Source: Symbiodinium natans
Taxonomy: Eukaryota; Sar; Dinophyceae; Suessiales; Symbiodiniaceae
Assembly: GCA_905221605.1 (NCBI GenBank)
Contig: CAJNDS010001646.1
Location: forward strand, 336,001-400,000
Direction of reading: 5' to 3'
DNA: 64,000 nucleotides
Position 1 is the first letter of the stretch. Each line of letters opens with the position of its first letter. The notes under the pieces are model-generated. The model saw only the letters and a list, made by a program, of their open reading frames with translations. It did not search any database and was not told the origin of the DNA. Positions 50,515 to 62,985 of this stretch are shown one piece after another. Made by a program: the position numbers and the translations under genes.

Positions 50515-53500
50515 GCAATCGAGTCTGAGAACTGCCAAAAACATAAAGGTAGAAACTCCCTATATTACCCTTAGAAGGAAGAATCTCTTTTTCGGGACTA
50601 TAGGATCCTAAACTCGATAGCTTAGAGTGTAGGGCTTGGTGTTGAGGGTTGGAGATTTAGAGGGCTCAGGAGGTTCCTTGAAGGGTTTGGGGAAGACCAG
50701 GGGCGCAACCAACGGACGGGTCGGGATCGTGTCCAGGACCCACCTGGCTTGGCTCGGCATACAGGGAAGCCAACAAGGAAACCCCTCCTTGCGGGAGACA
50801 CTTCGCCACACTTCATCACACTTCGTCTGGGTGGGGGGAATTCGGGGTGGATGAGGGTTGAGGTTTGAGAGGATCGGCTGTTGAACGGAGTGAGTGCTGA
50901 TTGGCAGATCCAGGGGGTTAGGGTTTGGGGTTTGGGGTTTAGGGTTCAGGATGGAGAGCTCCACAGCCTTTTTGTTTGCTCGGCATCATGATCACAGGTG
51001 AGGTAAGTGAATATTCCCCATTCTGGGGAGGAATCCTCTTGTTGGATGTGTGGAGTTTGAACCCTTGACAAACCCACACGACCGCCACAACCCACTCTAG
51101 TTCCCAATCCTCGAGAGCTGAAATCCTGGCAGGTGCCAGACGTGCCAGAATTTGGAAGTGTTTAGCAGGGAGGACCATTGAGAGAAAGCCACCTACCAGG
51201 CCCAGAAGCTCCAATCCAGAATGTACCAAGGTTTCTGCTCAACCTACCTGCGGTCCTCCCTTGCTGACACATCGTGGGCGCAACGCCACTTAGCATGTTT
51301 CCTGTGTCGTGGGGCACTTTAAGTGCGCATCTTAGCGGTGCCCAGAAGCAGTATAGGGCGCGGAAGCGATGCGCGCTTGGGTTGCAACTTATAAGTGGTT
51401 CGTAAAGGAGTCCTTACTATGAGATCCAGAATACAGAGGTGCAGAACAGCCAGAGAAAAAAGGGGTGGGGGAATGTCGTATCGCTTCCGTGGTTCTTGCA
51501 GTTCGAGCTTCCAGGCTGGGTCCACGCCTTGGGGCTCAATTGGGGACGTGGACCGTTGACCCCCGTAGCCCACGTGCCAGGCAGCTGCTGTAGCACATCT
51601 CTCTATTTGGACTCCAACCACTCTGGCGGACCCACTCACAGGGGTTAGTTAGGGTTTAGGGTTTAGGGTTTAGGGGTTCAAGGTTTAGGGTCTAAGGAAG
51701 CATCACATGCCCCGTAAGCCTGCACATGAGCTGCCTGGTGAGGACACAAGGCGCCGCTCGACAAATCAGCTGAGACTGCTTCAGCACAGGTTTCTGCGTG
51801 CAATAGTCAGGCACGGTGGGTCATGCCGTCATGGTCTGCCAACGTGAAAATCTGCCCCTAAACCCTAAACCCTAAACCGCACATGCCAAGTGAAGCAGAT
51901 GCAGCTTTGGGAGGTGAGGCGGCCTTGTGATATTCAAGCTAAGGCAGCTAAAGGTCGAGGGCCGCTTCATTCCGGGACGTCCGAAATCAGCACAGCAAAG
52001 ATCTGCTGTTCCTTGAGGGTTCTGAGCATCAACCGTGCAGGCTTTCCAAATATCATCTTATTTCCTTGGGATGTAGGGTGCTTCTTCGCTCAGCATCTCG
52101 TGTTAGGGCTTCTGAATGCTTCCCACAACAAGATCTTTCTACAGGGCTCAGGGCTCGCCACACCTGGTTCAAGTGAAGGAAGTTTAGGGCTTTGTTTAGG
52201 GTTTAGGGTTGAGGGTTGATAAGGGTTTCGGGTTTAGGTATCAACAGCCGGGCGTCCTGGGGGGGGCCCGCAGCTTCTTTGTTTCTAGGCCGCAAAATGC
52301 GCCAACAAGGGTTGTGAGAGAGGCCCAGATCCCTGCTCCAAGGAAAGCCTGCGCTTGCTTCAACATGGCTTTTGCTACCTCCACCTGCGCTTGCTCCTCT
52401 AAGGGGGGGTTCACCCCGAAGCAGGCTCTCCCCGAAATTCAGAGAGAGCCCCCCCCCCCTTTCAACGGGATCATTATATTGAAAAGCCGAGAAATTCTTT
52501 CCTGAGAGGGGATTGTGGTGCTCTGTAGGGTGGGTGTGGGCCTGAGCACCATCACTCAAAATTTCTCTGAGGGACTGTTTTTGTGGCGCCAGAACACGAA
52601 ATCGTGGGTCGTTTCATGGTTGGGGTGGGGGTGGGGGGGGTCCGAAAGCAAACAGGAAACCGTCGGGTCAGGTTCGTGCAGTGGAAAGCTTCACAGCATG
52701 CATCTATGCATCTTCTTGTTGCAGAGTGCCTTCTGCTGTTTGGGCATAAGCCCAAAGCCCTCGACCACACCATCGCAAACAGCCATACGACTACACTGTA
52801 CACTTCAAAACCTTGCCAATGGCCGACACTGTTCCACATCAGTTCCATGTCGCATTTTGCGTCAGAAGTGATGCGTACAACGGCCTTCTTCCCGTGGCTG
52901 TCGATACTTTGCAGAACTTGAGCATGATGGCTGTGAAAGCAATGCTTCCCTCCGATACAGAAGCTAGCCAGTGCAGCGCTGATTCCCGCCACAGCTTACA
53001 TAGGCCATAGCCTCTATAGTAAACTGGAAACTAGGTCCCAGAACCGCCAGCGACCGAATGAAACGAACCCTAAACCCTAAGCCCTAAGCCCTAAACCCCA
53101 GTGTGTCTGCTTCAGAAGACAGGCACGTGCTTTTGCATCTGCACGAGTCGTGGCACGACTGCGCCACCACAGTTCGCTTGAGCTAAGGAAGACAACCGCG
53201 CTGGTCCGAGCGCATTGGAGGGCTTTAGTGGAAGCAGTCGAATCTAGCTCTCACTGTAAAAGCCCCCGAAAAACCACAGCCTGATGCGGTTAGAGTTCTC
53301 TTCTGAGCGAAAGTGCCCCCTTGCCGGTCTAGCATCACTAGCATCACTATACTGATTCGAACCACACGTGGACTAGAATCACTAGAAAAAGGCTTTTGGT
53401 GTTTCGACGTTTCGAAGCTCAGGACGCGTAACCAGGGCCGACGGTGGCAGTCGACTTCCACGCCGTGCAGATGGCTCTTTGCTTTCGCTTTGCTTGGCAA

Positions 53501-53826
53501 AAAAAGAAAAGGCCGCCCGGAGCCACACAGAGGGGCTTCTCGATCGTATACTTTGGGGTGGCTGAGGTGGCCCAAAACATGGATGGAAGATCTGGTCCGG
53601 CTTTTGGATTTTAAACGTCGCTGGTGCTCCGGCTAGCGGAACTGTTGAGAACGAGAACTGCTCATGGTAAGGGTGCGAAGTCACGCTAGCAACGAACCTC
53701 GTGATGTGAAAGGCCCGGACGGCAGACGCTGAATCTACCTTGAGCCATTTCTGCCCAAGCAAACAGCCGGACACCCCAGAACGACATCGTGCGGGGGGTG
53801 CATGGCCCTGGGACCTCACGTGACAG
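50515..53826. other. No firm gene; telomere-type units
   Basis: A TTTAGGG array lies at 51645-51695. A plus frame at 52813-53010 (FHVAFCVRSDAYNGLLPVAV, then DTLQNLSMMAVKAML) looks protein-like, but the opposite strand is also open and no motif is present. Confidence 0.35.
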
Positions 53827-53976
53827 TACTTGTATGTTCATGGTACTTACTCATTAACCAATTATAACTGTACCGATAACTGTACGTATAACCAGATTAG
53901 GGCACTTCAGGGGCTTGTAGGGGTGTAATATAAGTACAGTTATAACTGGGCAATAAGTACCATGAACCTCCAAGTA
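53827..53976. mobile_element. Family B transposon, short copy
   Basis: 150 bp with inverted ends TACTTGTATGTTCATGGTAC and TACTTGGAGGTTCATGGTAC, about 45 bp each. An internal deletion relative to the 394-bp copy at 30703. No target duplication seen. Confidence 0.75.
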
Positions 53977-54719
53977 CGGGTCGGGTCATGCCTTCGACTG
54001 TCAGCAGCCGCTGCTACCTCCCGTTGCACGCGTCGTTGCACGCTTGCAGTCGCAAGCAAAGGAGGCTCGCTGCAGCCACAGGAAGAGCGCCCATTCACCT
54101 CGGCACTTCGTACTAGCAAAGACCCAATGATCACTCCGTCCCGCAATGCTTGGCGATTGTCTCTTCCCAGGGCCGAGTACCGGCCCAGGGAGCTTAGCAA
54201 GAAGAAGGGTACTTGGAGGTTCTCTTGTGACCTGGTCTTACCAAGGTGCTAACGTTCCCAGGGCCCCTGAGTGTTGGTGCTCAGTTCGGACTCAATCGGG
54301 ACGGCTTTGGGCTTCTTGTGGATTCGGGTCTTCTCGGCTGTCCCGGGTTCTTGAACAGACTGTCGACGAAACCCCCGAAACCGCAGCGCAGTTTACGCGA
54401 GCTTGTGGTTTGGGTAGGAGTCCGCCCCCCCCCCCCCCGGCCTCTTCAATCTCCGAAATACCCAAGCCACCCACCGAACGTACCTTTGAGGGCCTCGTGC
54501 TTCAAGTGCCCCATCTACGAACAAGAAGCTCGGATGCTTCGGCACTTTTAAGCACTCTGGAGTTGAGTTCTCAATACAACCGGGGGGGGGGGGGGGAGCG
54601 CCTTACAGCAACTGGGGATGACATGAACCCTTGAAAGGGCTCAATCCGCCGAGGTCTCGGGCCGGAGGTGTTTCGGTTGTCAGAACAGGCACCCCCCTCC
54701 AAATCCTCACCCCCCCCCC

Positions 54720-54838
54720 ACACAACCCTAAACCCAAAAAAACCCTGGCCATAAGCCCTCAATCCTAAACTAACCCTCAACCCTAAACCCCAAACCATAA
54801 ACCATAAACCCGGAACCCTAAACCCTAAACCCAACCCT
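54720..54838 (-). repeat. Telomere-type array, degenerate
   Basis: CCCTAAA with CCATAAA, CCCAAAA and CCCTCAA variants. Confidence 0.85.
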
Positions 54839-55144
54839 TATTGCTTGGGTCCAGCGACTTGGGCGCTGCGGAATCACCATGCTCACGCGGATGCGCTGGG
54901 CCGGGCCGAGGCGGGTCGCGTAGCGTTAAAATTCGCCTCGGCTTCCTGCCGAGAAGCGTCTGGAACAAGCAGACCCGGATCGGGCCTCCTTCCCCCTAAC
55001 CCAACCCTTCCCCCCATGCCGAATTTTCTGACGCCACCCCCCCCCCCGCCCTGTGGGACCCCCCCCAATCCCTTGGAGGATCTGCAAACCGATGCCGTGG
55101 AGGGTCCCGCTTGTCGGTGGCTCCTACAGGGGGAGTGCCTCAAA

Positions 55145-55146
<2 letters not shown>

Positions 55147-55227
<81 letters not shown>
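55147..55227 (+). repeat. 81-nt poly-C run
   Basis: Uninterrupted C, the longest homopolymer in the window. Polyproline and polyglycine frames around it are artefacts. Confidence 0.9.
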
Positions 55228-55504
55228 ACCCGCTCTGCCCTTCCTCCCTTTTTTGCGAAACCCTCTTTCCTCCTTTCCTGTCCTGGGGCCGGCCCGGCTG
55301 CCGAGGCGGCGCGCGCAAGCGTTTACAATTATGGTTCATACGACCGTCATAGGAGCTATCGTGGTACTAGGGTAGATGAAGCCGTCACAAGCCGACCTTG
55401 CAGTTTGCAGCCGAAGGTGCCGGTGGTGAGTGCAATCGAGGCCCAGAGAGGGATGAACTTGTAGAAGAACACCCAGCGGATGATGAGATACCTTGTTCGG
55501 ATGT

Positions 55505-55612
55505 GTTGGGGGGTAGGGGGGGCGCGGAGGGGGGTAGGTGGGGAGGTGGGGGGAGGCGGGGGGAGGCCGGGGGGTAGGCGGGGGGGTAGGCGGGGTAGGG
55601 GCCGCTTCTTGT
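55505..55612 (+). repeat. G-rich tandem tract (GGGGTAGGCG-like)
   Basis: About 100 bp of GGGG runs separated by TA, C or A, able to form G-quadruplexes. Confidence 0.75.
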
Positions 55613-58343
55613 GGTCGGGTTTTTGAAGGTGGGCACTACACACTGCGACAACAATACAAACGAATTTGTGCAGTTCTGGGCACTTTCGCTACTTCGGGGC
55701 AGCCCAAATGGACGCTACGTGGTGGTGCTTGGAATGGCCCCAACGCGGAATCCGTACGATAAGGGAAGGGAGTCCTACTATTTGGAGACCTGTATTGGGA
55801 TTCGCCCATTTTCGGAAACCCCAAGTGTGGCAGCTAAGTCGAAAGACAAGTTCACACCAAGGAGCGACACAAGTCCATAGAAACTCACCTCAGAAGCTGC
55901 TGAAATGACCGAAATGAAGGGTTTAGGGTTTAGGGCTTAGGGTTTGGAGAATTGTAAGCAAAGTCCAAGCACTTGGTTGTGGGAATGAACCCAAGCGCAG
56001 GACCTGACCGACGTGCAAGGCTCTGCATGACGGTCGGTTTCCAACCCAAGCTGATCCCTGTTCGTTCGCCATTACTGAGGAAATCCTGCTGAGTTCCTTT
56101 TCCGCCGCATGCTTATATGCTTAAATTCGATGGGTTCACTTGTCTTTCTTCATGCTAGGAAGAAAAGACGTGAAAAGTTGATCAGTCAACCTAGTGGGCA
56201 ATGCCGCGAATGCCTAACACTGAGCATGCCAATGCGAGTTATGAGGGTAGCACACAGCAGCACCACCCCTTGAAAGGAGCGGAAGGACTAGGAAAACTAG
56301 AAGCGCTGAAGCAGACATGCTCTCAGGCATCGCAATGCACGTTCAAGAGGCCACCGGTTCACAGACTACAGCTTAGAGAGCTTGCCAAGTCCCAGCTAGG
56401 CTTTGGGGCCGTCAGTCTACCAGATTCTACCAGGATGGACCTCAAACCCCTCTGAAAAATGATCTTGAATGTGATCCTCTTTCACCCAATCAAGGAAAAT
56501 ATGAACAATATCCCTTAAGACCCTAAACCCTGATTAATTAAACCGTAAACCCTAAACCCTAAACCGCCTAAACCCGAAACCCTCATCCTAATCCCAAAAG
56601 CCTAAAACCCAATACGGGGGGAAACTATAAAAACAGGGCAGCTGCCATGTGGCCCCCGCGCACAGCACGGCGTTGAGGAGGAACTCCGAGGCTCGGGTGG
56701 AGCGCTTCCTTGTTGCTGGGTTCGCTGGGTTGAGGGTTAGGGTGCTCTGCCGAGATTGTGGGACGGGGCTGCCAGGTTCAGGACATATGAGACAGACATA
56801 TGAGACAGACAGGCGCCGCATCGGGCATCACACCTCCAAATCGAGTCCGGAGCTCCGAGCGAAGACGCGGCAGAGGCGATAGCCTCGGTTTCAGAGGAAG
56901 CCAGGGAGATGCCACATGAAGCTGTGTGAGGGCGGGCGGGGGGGAGTGGGGGCGGCACGCGAACTTGGGTATGAAGGTTTGGGGTTCTCTTGAGCACTGA
57001 ATGAACAAAGGGTGGCGACGACAGTAGAGTTGAAAAGGACAGCTCGGGATGGCTCGGGTTCGAGTTGAGGTTGGACGACAGCAGCAGCAGCAGCAGCAGG
57101 AGGAGTGAAGGAATCCGGCGCCAACCCCTGATATGCAGGCTCGAACTCTTCCCCTGTCTCTTTACAGGCTCACGACAAGCTCACGACAAGCTCATTACAA
57201 CCGGGCGGCTTAGTGGGATCAACGACAGCATGAATCCTGCCCAGCCTGGCAGGTCTGGAGCTTTGGATTCCTAGAGGAGCCCTTGAGAGTTTAGGCGATT
57301 GGGAAGCAAGGGGCAGTTTGAACACGTGTTTGTTTGTTTGGACTGGTCTTTGTCGAGTTCCTGTGCTTCCTGCTGACTTCCCCCTCACTTTCCTACGCTG
57401 ACTTGGTTCAGAAAGGTACAGGACTGAAGCTTGTAGCATTTGCCAAGGGTTCCAGGACACCACAAGACTGACTTCAGCTTGCCCCAGCTTAGGGTTTCGG
57501 GTTAGGGTTCGTATCGTCCGGACCACCGAAACGCCCATATTCGCTGAAGGATGAGCACAAAGGGCCACAAGGCGAGAAAGGACCCGCCTTTCTGGCCTTA
57601 GGGCTCGCCACCCAACGATTTCATTCAGGGGTTTAAGGGCTTGCCAGCCACCAGTTTAGGGCTCACCGCGAGCCATCTTAGGGGCCTCCTGTACAAAGTC
57701 AATTTAGCTGGGTTATTCAGGAAACCATTTAATTTGAAAAATTGGTTTCGTTCAATCCGACAAGGGGGCTGGTCCAGGAGCCCCGTTCGTCCCCGAATTG
57801 TGGCATGCCTGTTTTCCAACTATCCTCGCACCGGCTGACCCTTTCCAGATGGGAGCTGCGCTCTGAGAGTTTGTAGCCCTAAGCCCTAAACTCTAAACCC
57901 TGAACCCTAAAACCTAAACCCCAAGACTGCGGCCTAAGATGGGAGGATGGGTCCTCTCAAAGGGCATTATCAGGATTTGGGCTTTCGGGCGAACACGTAC
58001 GCCAAAGACTCCACAGAGACATCAAAAAACACCAGGTTCAAAAGGGAGACGCTGAGGTCCTTCCACCTCCTCGAATCAAAGAATGAATAGATCTGTGTTT
58101 GCCTAACAGGTTGCTAGGCCTAACCTTGCGTTGCCTTTCGCCTGCTTCCCTGTAGCTTGTTTCTTTTTGTGCAGGCCTCTCAGGGCTAGGGCTCTCCCCC
58201 CCGCCTGCTATGGGATGCTCCCTCTATGGGGTACAGCTCCGAGTTGTTGAGGCCCAGTTGGGACTCTTCGCAAGAATGCGCCTCTTTTCGTTAAAAAACT
58301 CGACTCAGAACTCATATGGCAGTTTGGAAATCACACCCCGCGC
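55613..58343. other. No firm gene; telomere-type array and CAG run
   Basis: CCCTAAA units at 56518-56592, a (CAG)n run at 57077-57099, TTTAGGG units at 55918-55948. Open frames have no motif. Confidence 0.35.
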
Positions 58344-58407
58344 CTGCGAAGATCGTGATTTTGACGGCCGCGTCATCCTCATAGTAGCCTGAAGCGATGT
58401 AGTCCAT
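58344..58407 (-). CDS. Candidate exon, unidentified
   Basis: Between GAG and an AG|GC donor the frame reads MDYIASGYYEDDAAVKITIF then A. Sequence quality, splice signals and the minus strand agree with the two identified genes. No family recognised. Confidence 0.4.
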
Positions 58408-58749
58408 CTCATTCAAGAGATGTGTCCTGCAGCTTCATCAGGCCCAATTCGGCTCGCCCACCCCCCGGCAGTCTATCAGTCTGGGATGCTGAACGGCAAG
58501 TTCCAAAAGTCCGCAGGCCCTTCAGGCACTGAGACTAGGTTTAGGGTTTTAGGGTTTTAGGGTTTCGGGTTTCGGGTTTAGGGTTGCGTGAAACGACAGG
58601 AACTCTAGAGCACCAAGTCTGCCAGTTCACCCCGAGGTGATGCAAGAGCCTGGCTGTCAAGATCACCCTCATCACGTCCCATATAACAATATTGTCTCGT
58701 ACCCCCCAAAACCATTTTGATTCTGATTGAATAGGCTAACTATAGAGGC

Positions 58750-58842
58750 CAGTTTTTTTTTTTTTTTTTGGGGGGGGGTTCTTATTGCATAACTATGTAG
58801 GGACCATAAGGGAATTTCTGTTACTAATTCTTCCGACCCCAA
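58750..58842 (+). repeat. Poly-T/poly-G tract and dispersed repeat family A, copy 5
   Basis: A T run and then a G run (58753-58778), followed by TAGGGACCATAAGGGAATTT...CTTCCGACCCC. Confidence 0.6.
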
Positions 58843-61112
58843 TATTCAGCACTCTAAAACCCTTAAGGCCCCAAGAACCCCTTAAGTCAGTACGGGTGGC
58901 CACAGCAATGGGAGAAGAAGCCGCGTCGGATAGTGGGTCTCCGGCCCAAGCCTTATCAGACAGCGCAGATAGCGGCTTCAGACAACAAGTTTAGAATTGA
59001 AGGACTTTTGGAGCCCCCAACCCAAATAAAGCAATTAAACAAGAAGGTTTTGCGTTTCGGGTTTTAGGGCTTAGGGTTGCATGTGCCAAGCCTGAAAGGA
59101 GATAAGGACCATTAGGCCATGAGGACCAGACCACGAAAGCAGCAATTCATGAAGCACTCTGGAGCGCCGCGGAAGAGTCCGCTCGGCCACTTTCAATTCC
59201 CAACTCCGAGCATTGGAGCGTAAGCCTGCGCTTCCAACAAAAAACCTCAACTAACAATCGCCTCCACCCTGATTTGGACTGGATAGAAGTTGGATAGGTT
59301 GGATTGGTCTGGTCGGATTCGGCGGTCGGGCTCCATGCTCTGCCTGCAAGCTCCCTGGAGCAGCCTGTACAACATCTGCTCCTCCCGAATGCGGGTGGGA
59401 GGGCTCCTGACTGTTGCAAGGGGTTAAGGGTGGGGCAAACCACCTCACCGCCCAAATGCAACCCTCTCAAGTCTCTTCAAGCCAGGTCGCGTATACATGA
59501 CCTGGTCACGCACCTTCATTCGCACGTGCCTAAGGAAAAGGGGCTGCTGCTCCAGCGGGTGACATGGGCCGTGATCTTCTTCAAGGGGCACGGATTTCGG
59601 GAGTCAGACAAAAGGCATCTGTATCCGCTTTGATTCAGGAAAGATGCAGGCCGAGTTATACGTGAGATCACAAGAGCTGCGCAAAAGGTCAGATGGGACG
59701 CAACTCATACCCCGCATTCCCCTGAAGAGCGCCAAGACCATCATTCCAATGAAAGGGCCACTGAAGGCAAGGCACATATTGCACTGCTCAAGGGTTCTGA
59801 ACCATCTCAGCATCGTGCCTTTCAGTGGTGCAGGGCTCAAGTTGCTCAGCTGATGCCCCAAACTCCCGCGCTTCTTGTGCCATGCACAACCTGACATTGA
59901 TCACTCCCTGGGTAGCCCAGAGGCCCCGAACTATAACAAGGGTAACCTTTTGGGGTCGTTGCTTTATGAGGGAACCTTGAACCCTAAAAAGGGAAAAGAG
60001 TAAACGACTGGGCTACCAAGCTCCACACTATAGGCGTTTCTCCGTTGATTCCGCTAATCGCAGACGTAGAGTTTGGTAAAAGAAGAGCAAAAAACTCCGA
60101 AGCGTCCCATTGTCAGAAAGCTCTCTCATGGCTTTAGTATGGCCAAAAGGCGTACGGCTTAGCTTCCAGCAAGTCCCCCTACAACCCCCGTAAGCAGAGG
60201 CGAGCCCAGCAAAAACCCCCGGGAAGGCAGCAGCACAACCAGCTCTCTGCAACCGAGCTGCGTTGCACGCGGATGCGATCCTCATTACGGGAACCTCGGA
60301 TCATCTCAGGAATTTGGGGTTTAGGGTTTAGGGTCTAGGGTTGAGGGTTGCGGGGGGGCTTCGGGTCTGTGGGGGTTCGGGGGCAAAGGCCCTCCCCTTT
60401 GACTCAATCAATGGACGGGCTAGCTACTGGTAGCTGACCAGACGGCTGACAGGCCAACCGCGGCAAGAGTAGGGGTTTAGGGGCTCGCCTGTCCTATGAC
60501 CAGCTGCACCCGGCAAAAGCGGTCAAAGCGACCACGAAGCGACGCTCATCAGTACAACATGCACCGATCCCGTTTCCAATGGCCTAACAAAGAGCAAAAA
60601 TGCGCCAACAAGGCCGGGGAAGCATTCAGCGTTCTCGATGCTGAAGTCCAGAAGCCTTGGTGAGCTCAGAGTCATGGTGCCATGGTCTGCCAACTGGTTT
60701 AGGGTTGTAGGGTTTCGGGTCTAGGGCTGCCTAAGCAACAGAGAACCTCAGAGTCGGCTCAACTCGTGCTCGTGACGGTTTGGGGCTGGGGGGAGCTTCG
60801 GGGACAAGCCGACGCTTACAGCTTACATACTCACGATGCAGCCTTGAGTTGAACCAGCCACCTTCCAGACCTTGGCGCCTGATAGCAATGAAACAGATTG
60901 TTCTGGGTTATCACCAACAATCTCTGCTTGATCATCCCGATTAGAATGCACGCCTCCAATTGACTTGATTGACCTTAAAAACTAAACAGGGCCTGAAACA
61001 GTCGGGCCTCAGATTCTCAGATTGGGTGCATGGTTTGGCAGGTTGCGCTGCTGCAAAAAGACTCTTGCGGTATGGGGGAATTCGGCATACTCACTGCGCG
61101 CCTCATAGACTG
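58843..61112. other. No firm gene
   Basis: Open frames at 59640-59900 on both strands and at 60285-60028 (minus) lack motifs. TTTAGGG units occur at 60318-60345 and 60700-60725. Confidence 0.35.
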
Positions 61113-61168
61113 ATATACATACATATATATATATACACATATGGATATATATATATATATGTATATAT
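61113..61168 (+). repeat. (TA)n-rich microsatellite
   Basis: ATACATATATATATATACAC and following TA runs, abutting a family E element. Confidence 0.85.
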
Positions 61169-61290
61169 GGGGGTTGCCGAAAATAGGGGTACCCTTGTTG
61201 GGGGGGGGGGGGTCCCTTTAAGGGAATTCTACTCTATTTGGGGTATTAACGGGGTACCGTGCCCCCTATTTCGGGAAATGTATGGCAACA
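61169..61290. mobile_element. Foldback element family E, copy next to (TA)n
   Basis: Ends GGTTGCCGAAAATAGGGGTA and, inverted, GTTGCCATACATTTCCCGAA then ATAGGGGGCACGGTACC. Interior has a 13-nt G run. Confidence 0.65.
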
Positions 61291-61891
61291 CTATAACATC
61301 ATGACAATGTAAATGTGCATGTACATGTGCATGCAGTGTACATGTCAAACGTTTCTTGACTCCTCTCGTCCACCACATGGCAAGCCGCCAGGACTTAAAG
61401 CACGACCTATAGACTCTGATCTAAGGCTCCGAGTATGGACCCTTCATGTGGGTCCCTTGCGATATAACCCTTTTGTTCACTGCAAATACCCAGGGCCCAT
61501 ACTTCGGATCCCTAGAAACCGGGGTAAGGAACCATACTAAGGGCCTAAGGGCCTTCCAACCTTAGATCCAAAAATCCACACCTGCTATGTTCTTGTACAT
61601 CTATGCTACAAAAGTAGGTCTTACGCTCAGAAGGCCCACCCTCAGAAGGCCAAGCTCGGGTGTGCCATGCTCCGCTGGCTACCAGGGAGGCTCAACACTA
61701 AGAGCCTACTACCAGCCGCTTTTTGCAAAACTTGGCAGCCCAGTAGCCATCTTAAGACAAGGGCACCCTTTTTTGGGCTTGGTTACCTTATAAGGGAACC
61801 TTTGAAACCAAACATGCATATGCGCTGCTTTCGGATTGGCACAGCCAGGGTGCGGACAGCGGAAAGAGGGGGAACCAATGAGAACACATGT

Positions 61892-61995
61892 GGGGGTTTA
61901 CGATATTGGGGCACCTTACTGGGGTCCTTATCATAAATAAAATAAAAAAAGTGTTCAGGACACGTCCCATCATAAGGGGATCCTACTATTTGTGG
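61892..61995. repeat. Foldback family E, partial copy
   Basis: Left end GGGGGTTTACGATATTGGGG; the right side (GGGGATCCTACTATTTGTGG) is degenerate. Confidence 0.5.
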
Positions 61996-62809
61996 TCTAT
62001 ATTAGGGTCCTTTATGCCCGTAAGCCTCCCCCCATATGCCTCCAATGCCTTTGCGAAGGAAGCCAGACCCTGAAGACATCCGTCAAAGGTCACCCGCGCT
62101 TTTCTAAACCCTATAAGCCCTACAGTAGACTCCAGAAAGTTGGAACATGGTGTCCACAGCCCTAACCTGAAGCCCAAACCTGAGCTTGAGGGGCTGCTCC
62201 GAGAGCTTCGCGCGGTCGCGGGCGTAAACCTTGGTTTGCATAGCTTTAAGAGTTGCTTTCAACAATGAGAGTCATCTCCAATCACAGTGTTTCGGAGTGC
62301 GGTTGCCGGGGCTAGACTGCTCTGACTCAAGACCGAGCGGAACGCCTCCACCCCCCCGCCAACCCCCCCCCAACCCCCCCCCCCCCTCCTCCCTTTTCGA
62401 TAGAAGTCCCGGTTGCGGTGAACCCCCCCCCCGGCCCCCCACCCCCTTGGACGAAGTTTGTAAACACTTAAGCACACACACACGCACACGGAGGCTGCAG
62501 CGAATGCTTCAGAGTTGCCTGGGTGAAGCAGTCACGGCCCTACTCCCAATGTGCTCGGGGCATATTGAACACCCCCTTTGTTCAGAAACTTGCACAAGCC
62601 TTGCTCGGTGACTGCACGTCCTAGCAAGCCAAAAAGTCCGGCCACCCACTTCGCGCATAGCCGGGAAGAGGAGTCAATCATGGGATTCACCCCGCTTGCC
62701 TGGGCCCCATCCTCGCGAGTTGTGCTGGTATGTTCAGTGGTTCTACCGGTTGTGGCTCATTTTGCATTTCCTGTTGCGGTCGAGGATTTCGCCATTCTCC
62801 AGCTCAGAA
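61996..62809. other. No firm gene; C-rich tract
   Basis: Interrupted C runs at 62350-62392 and 62425-62452. No motif in the open frames. Confidence 0.4.
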
Positions 62810-62985
62810 CATATGGTGGCTAACATCATCAGGAGAAACTCCGGTTTCATCAATGTGGGGGAAATTCCGTTTCCATGTAATGCTTATGCCGCAAGCTCCT
62901 GCATTCTTGACCTCCAGTTTTGGCTGATACCCACCACTCGGATCTGCTTTACGGCCCTCTTCTTCTCTGCCTGGGTGCCCGGAGC
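62810..62985 (-). CDS. Candidate minus-strand exons, unidentified
   Basis: The minus strand reads AEKKRAVKQIRVVGISQNWR before an AG|GT site, then, in another frame, GISITWKRNFPHIDETGVSP and DDVSHHMF. Both are protein-like, but no family or splice arrangement was fixed. Confidence 0.3.

Noticed and set aside
54845..55375. 176-codon plus frame with long polyproline
   Set aside because: Created by the 81-nt poly-C run; all three frames and the complementary strand are open there.
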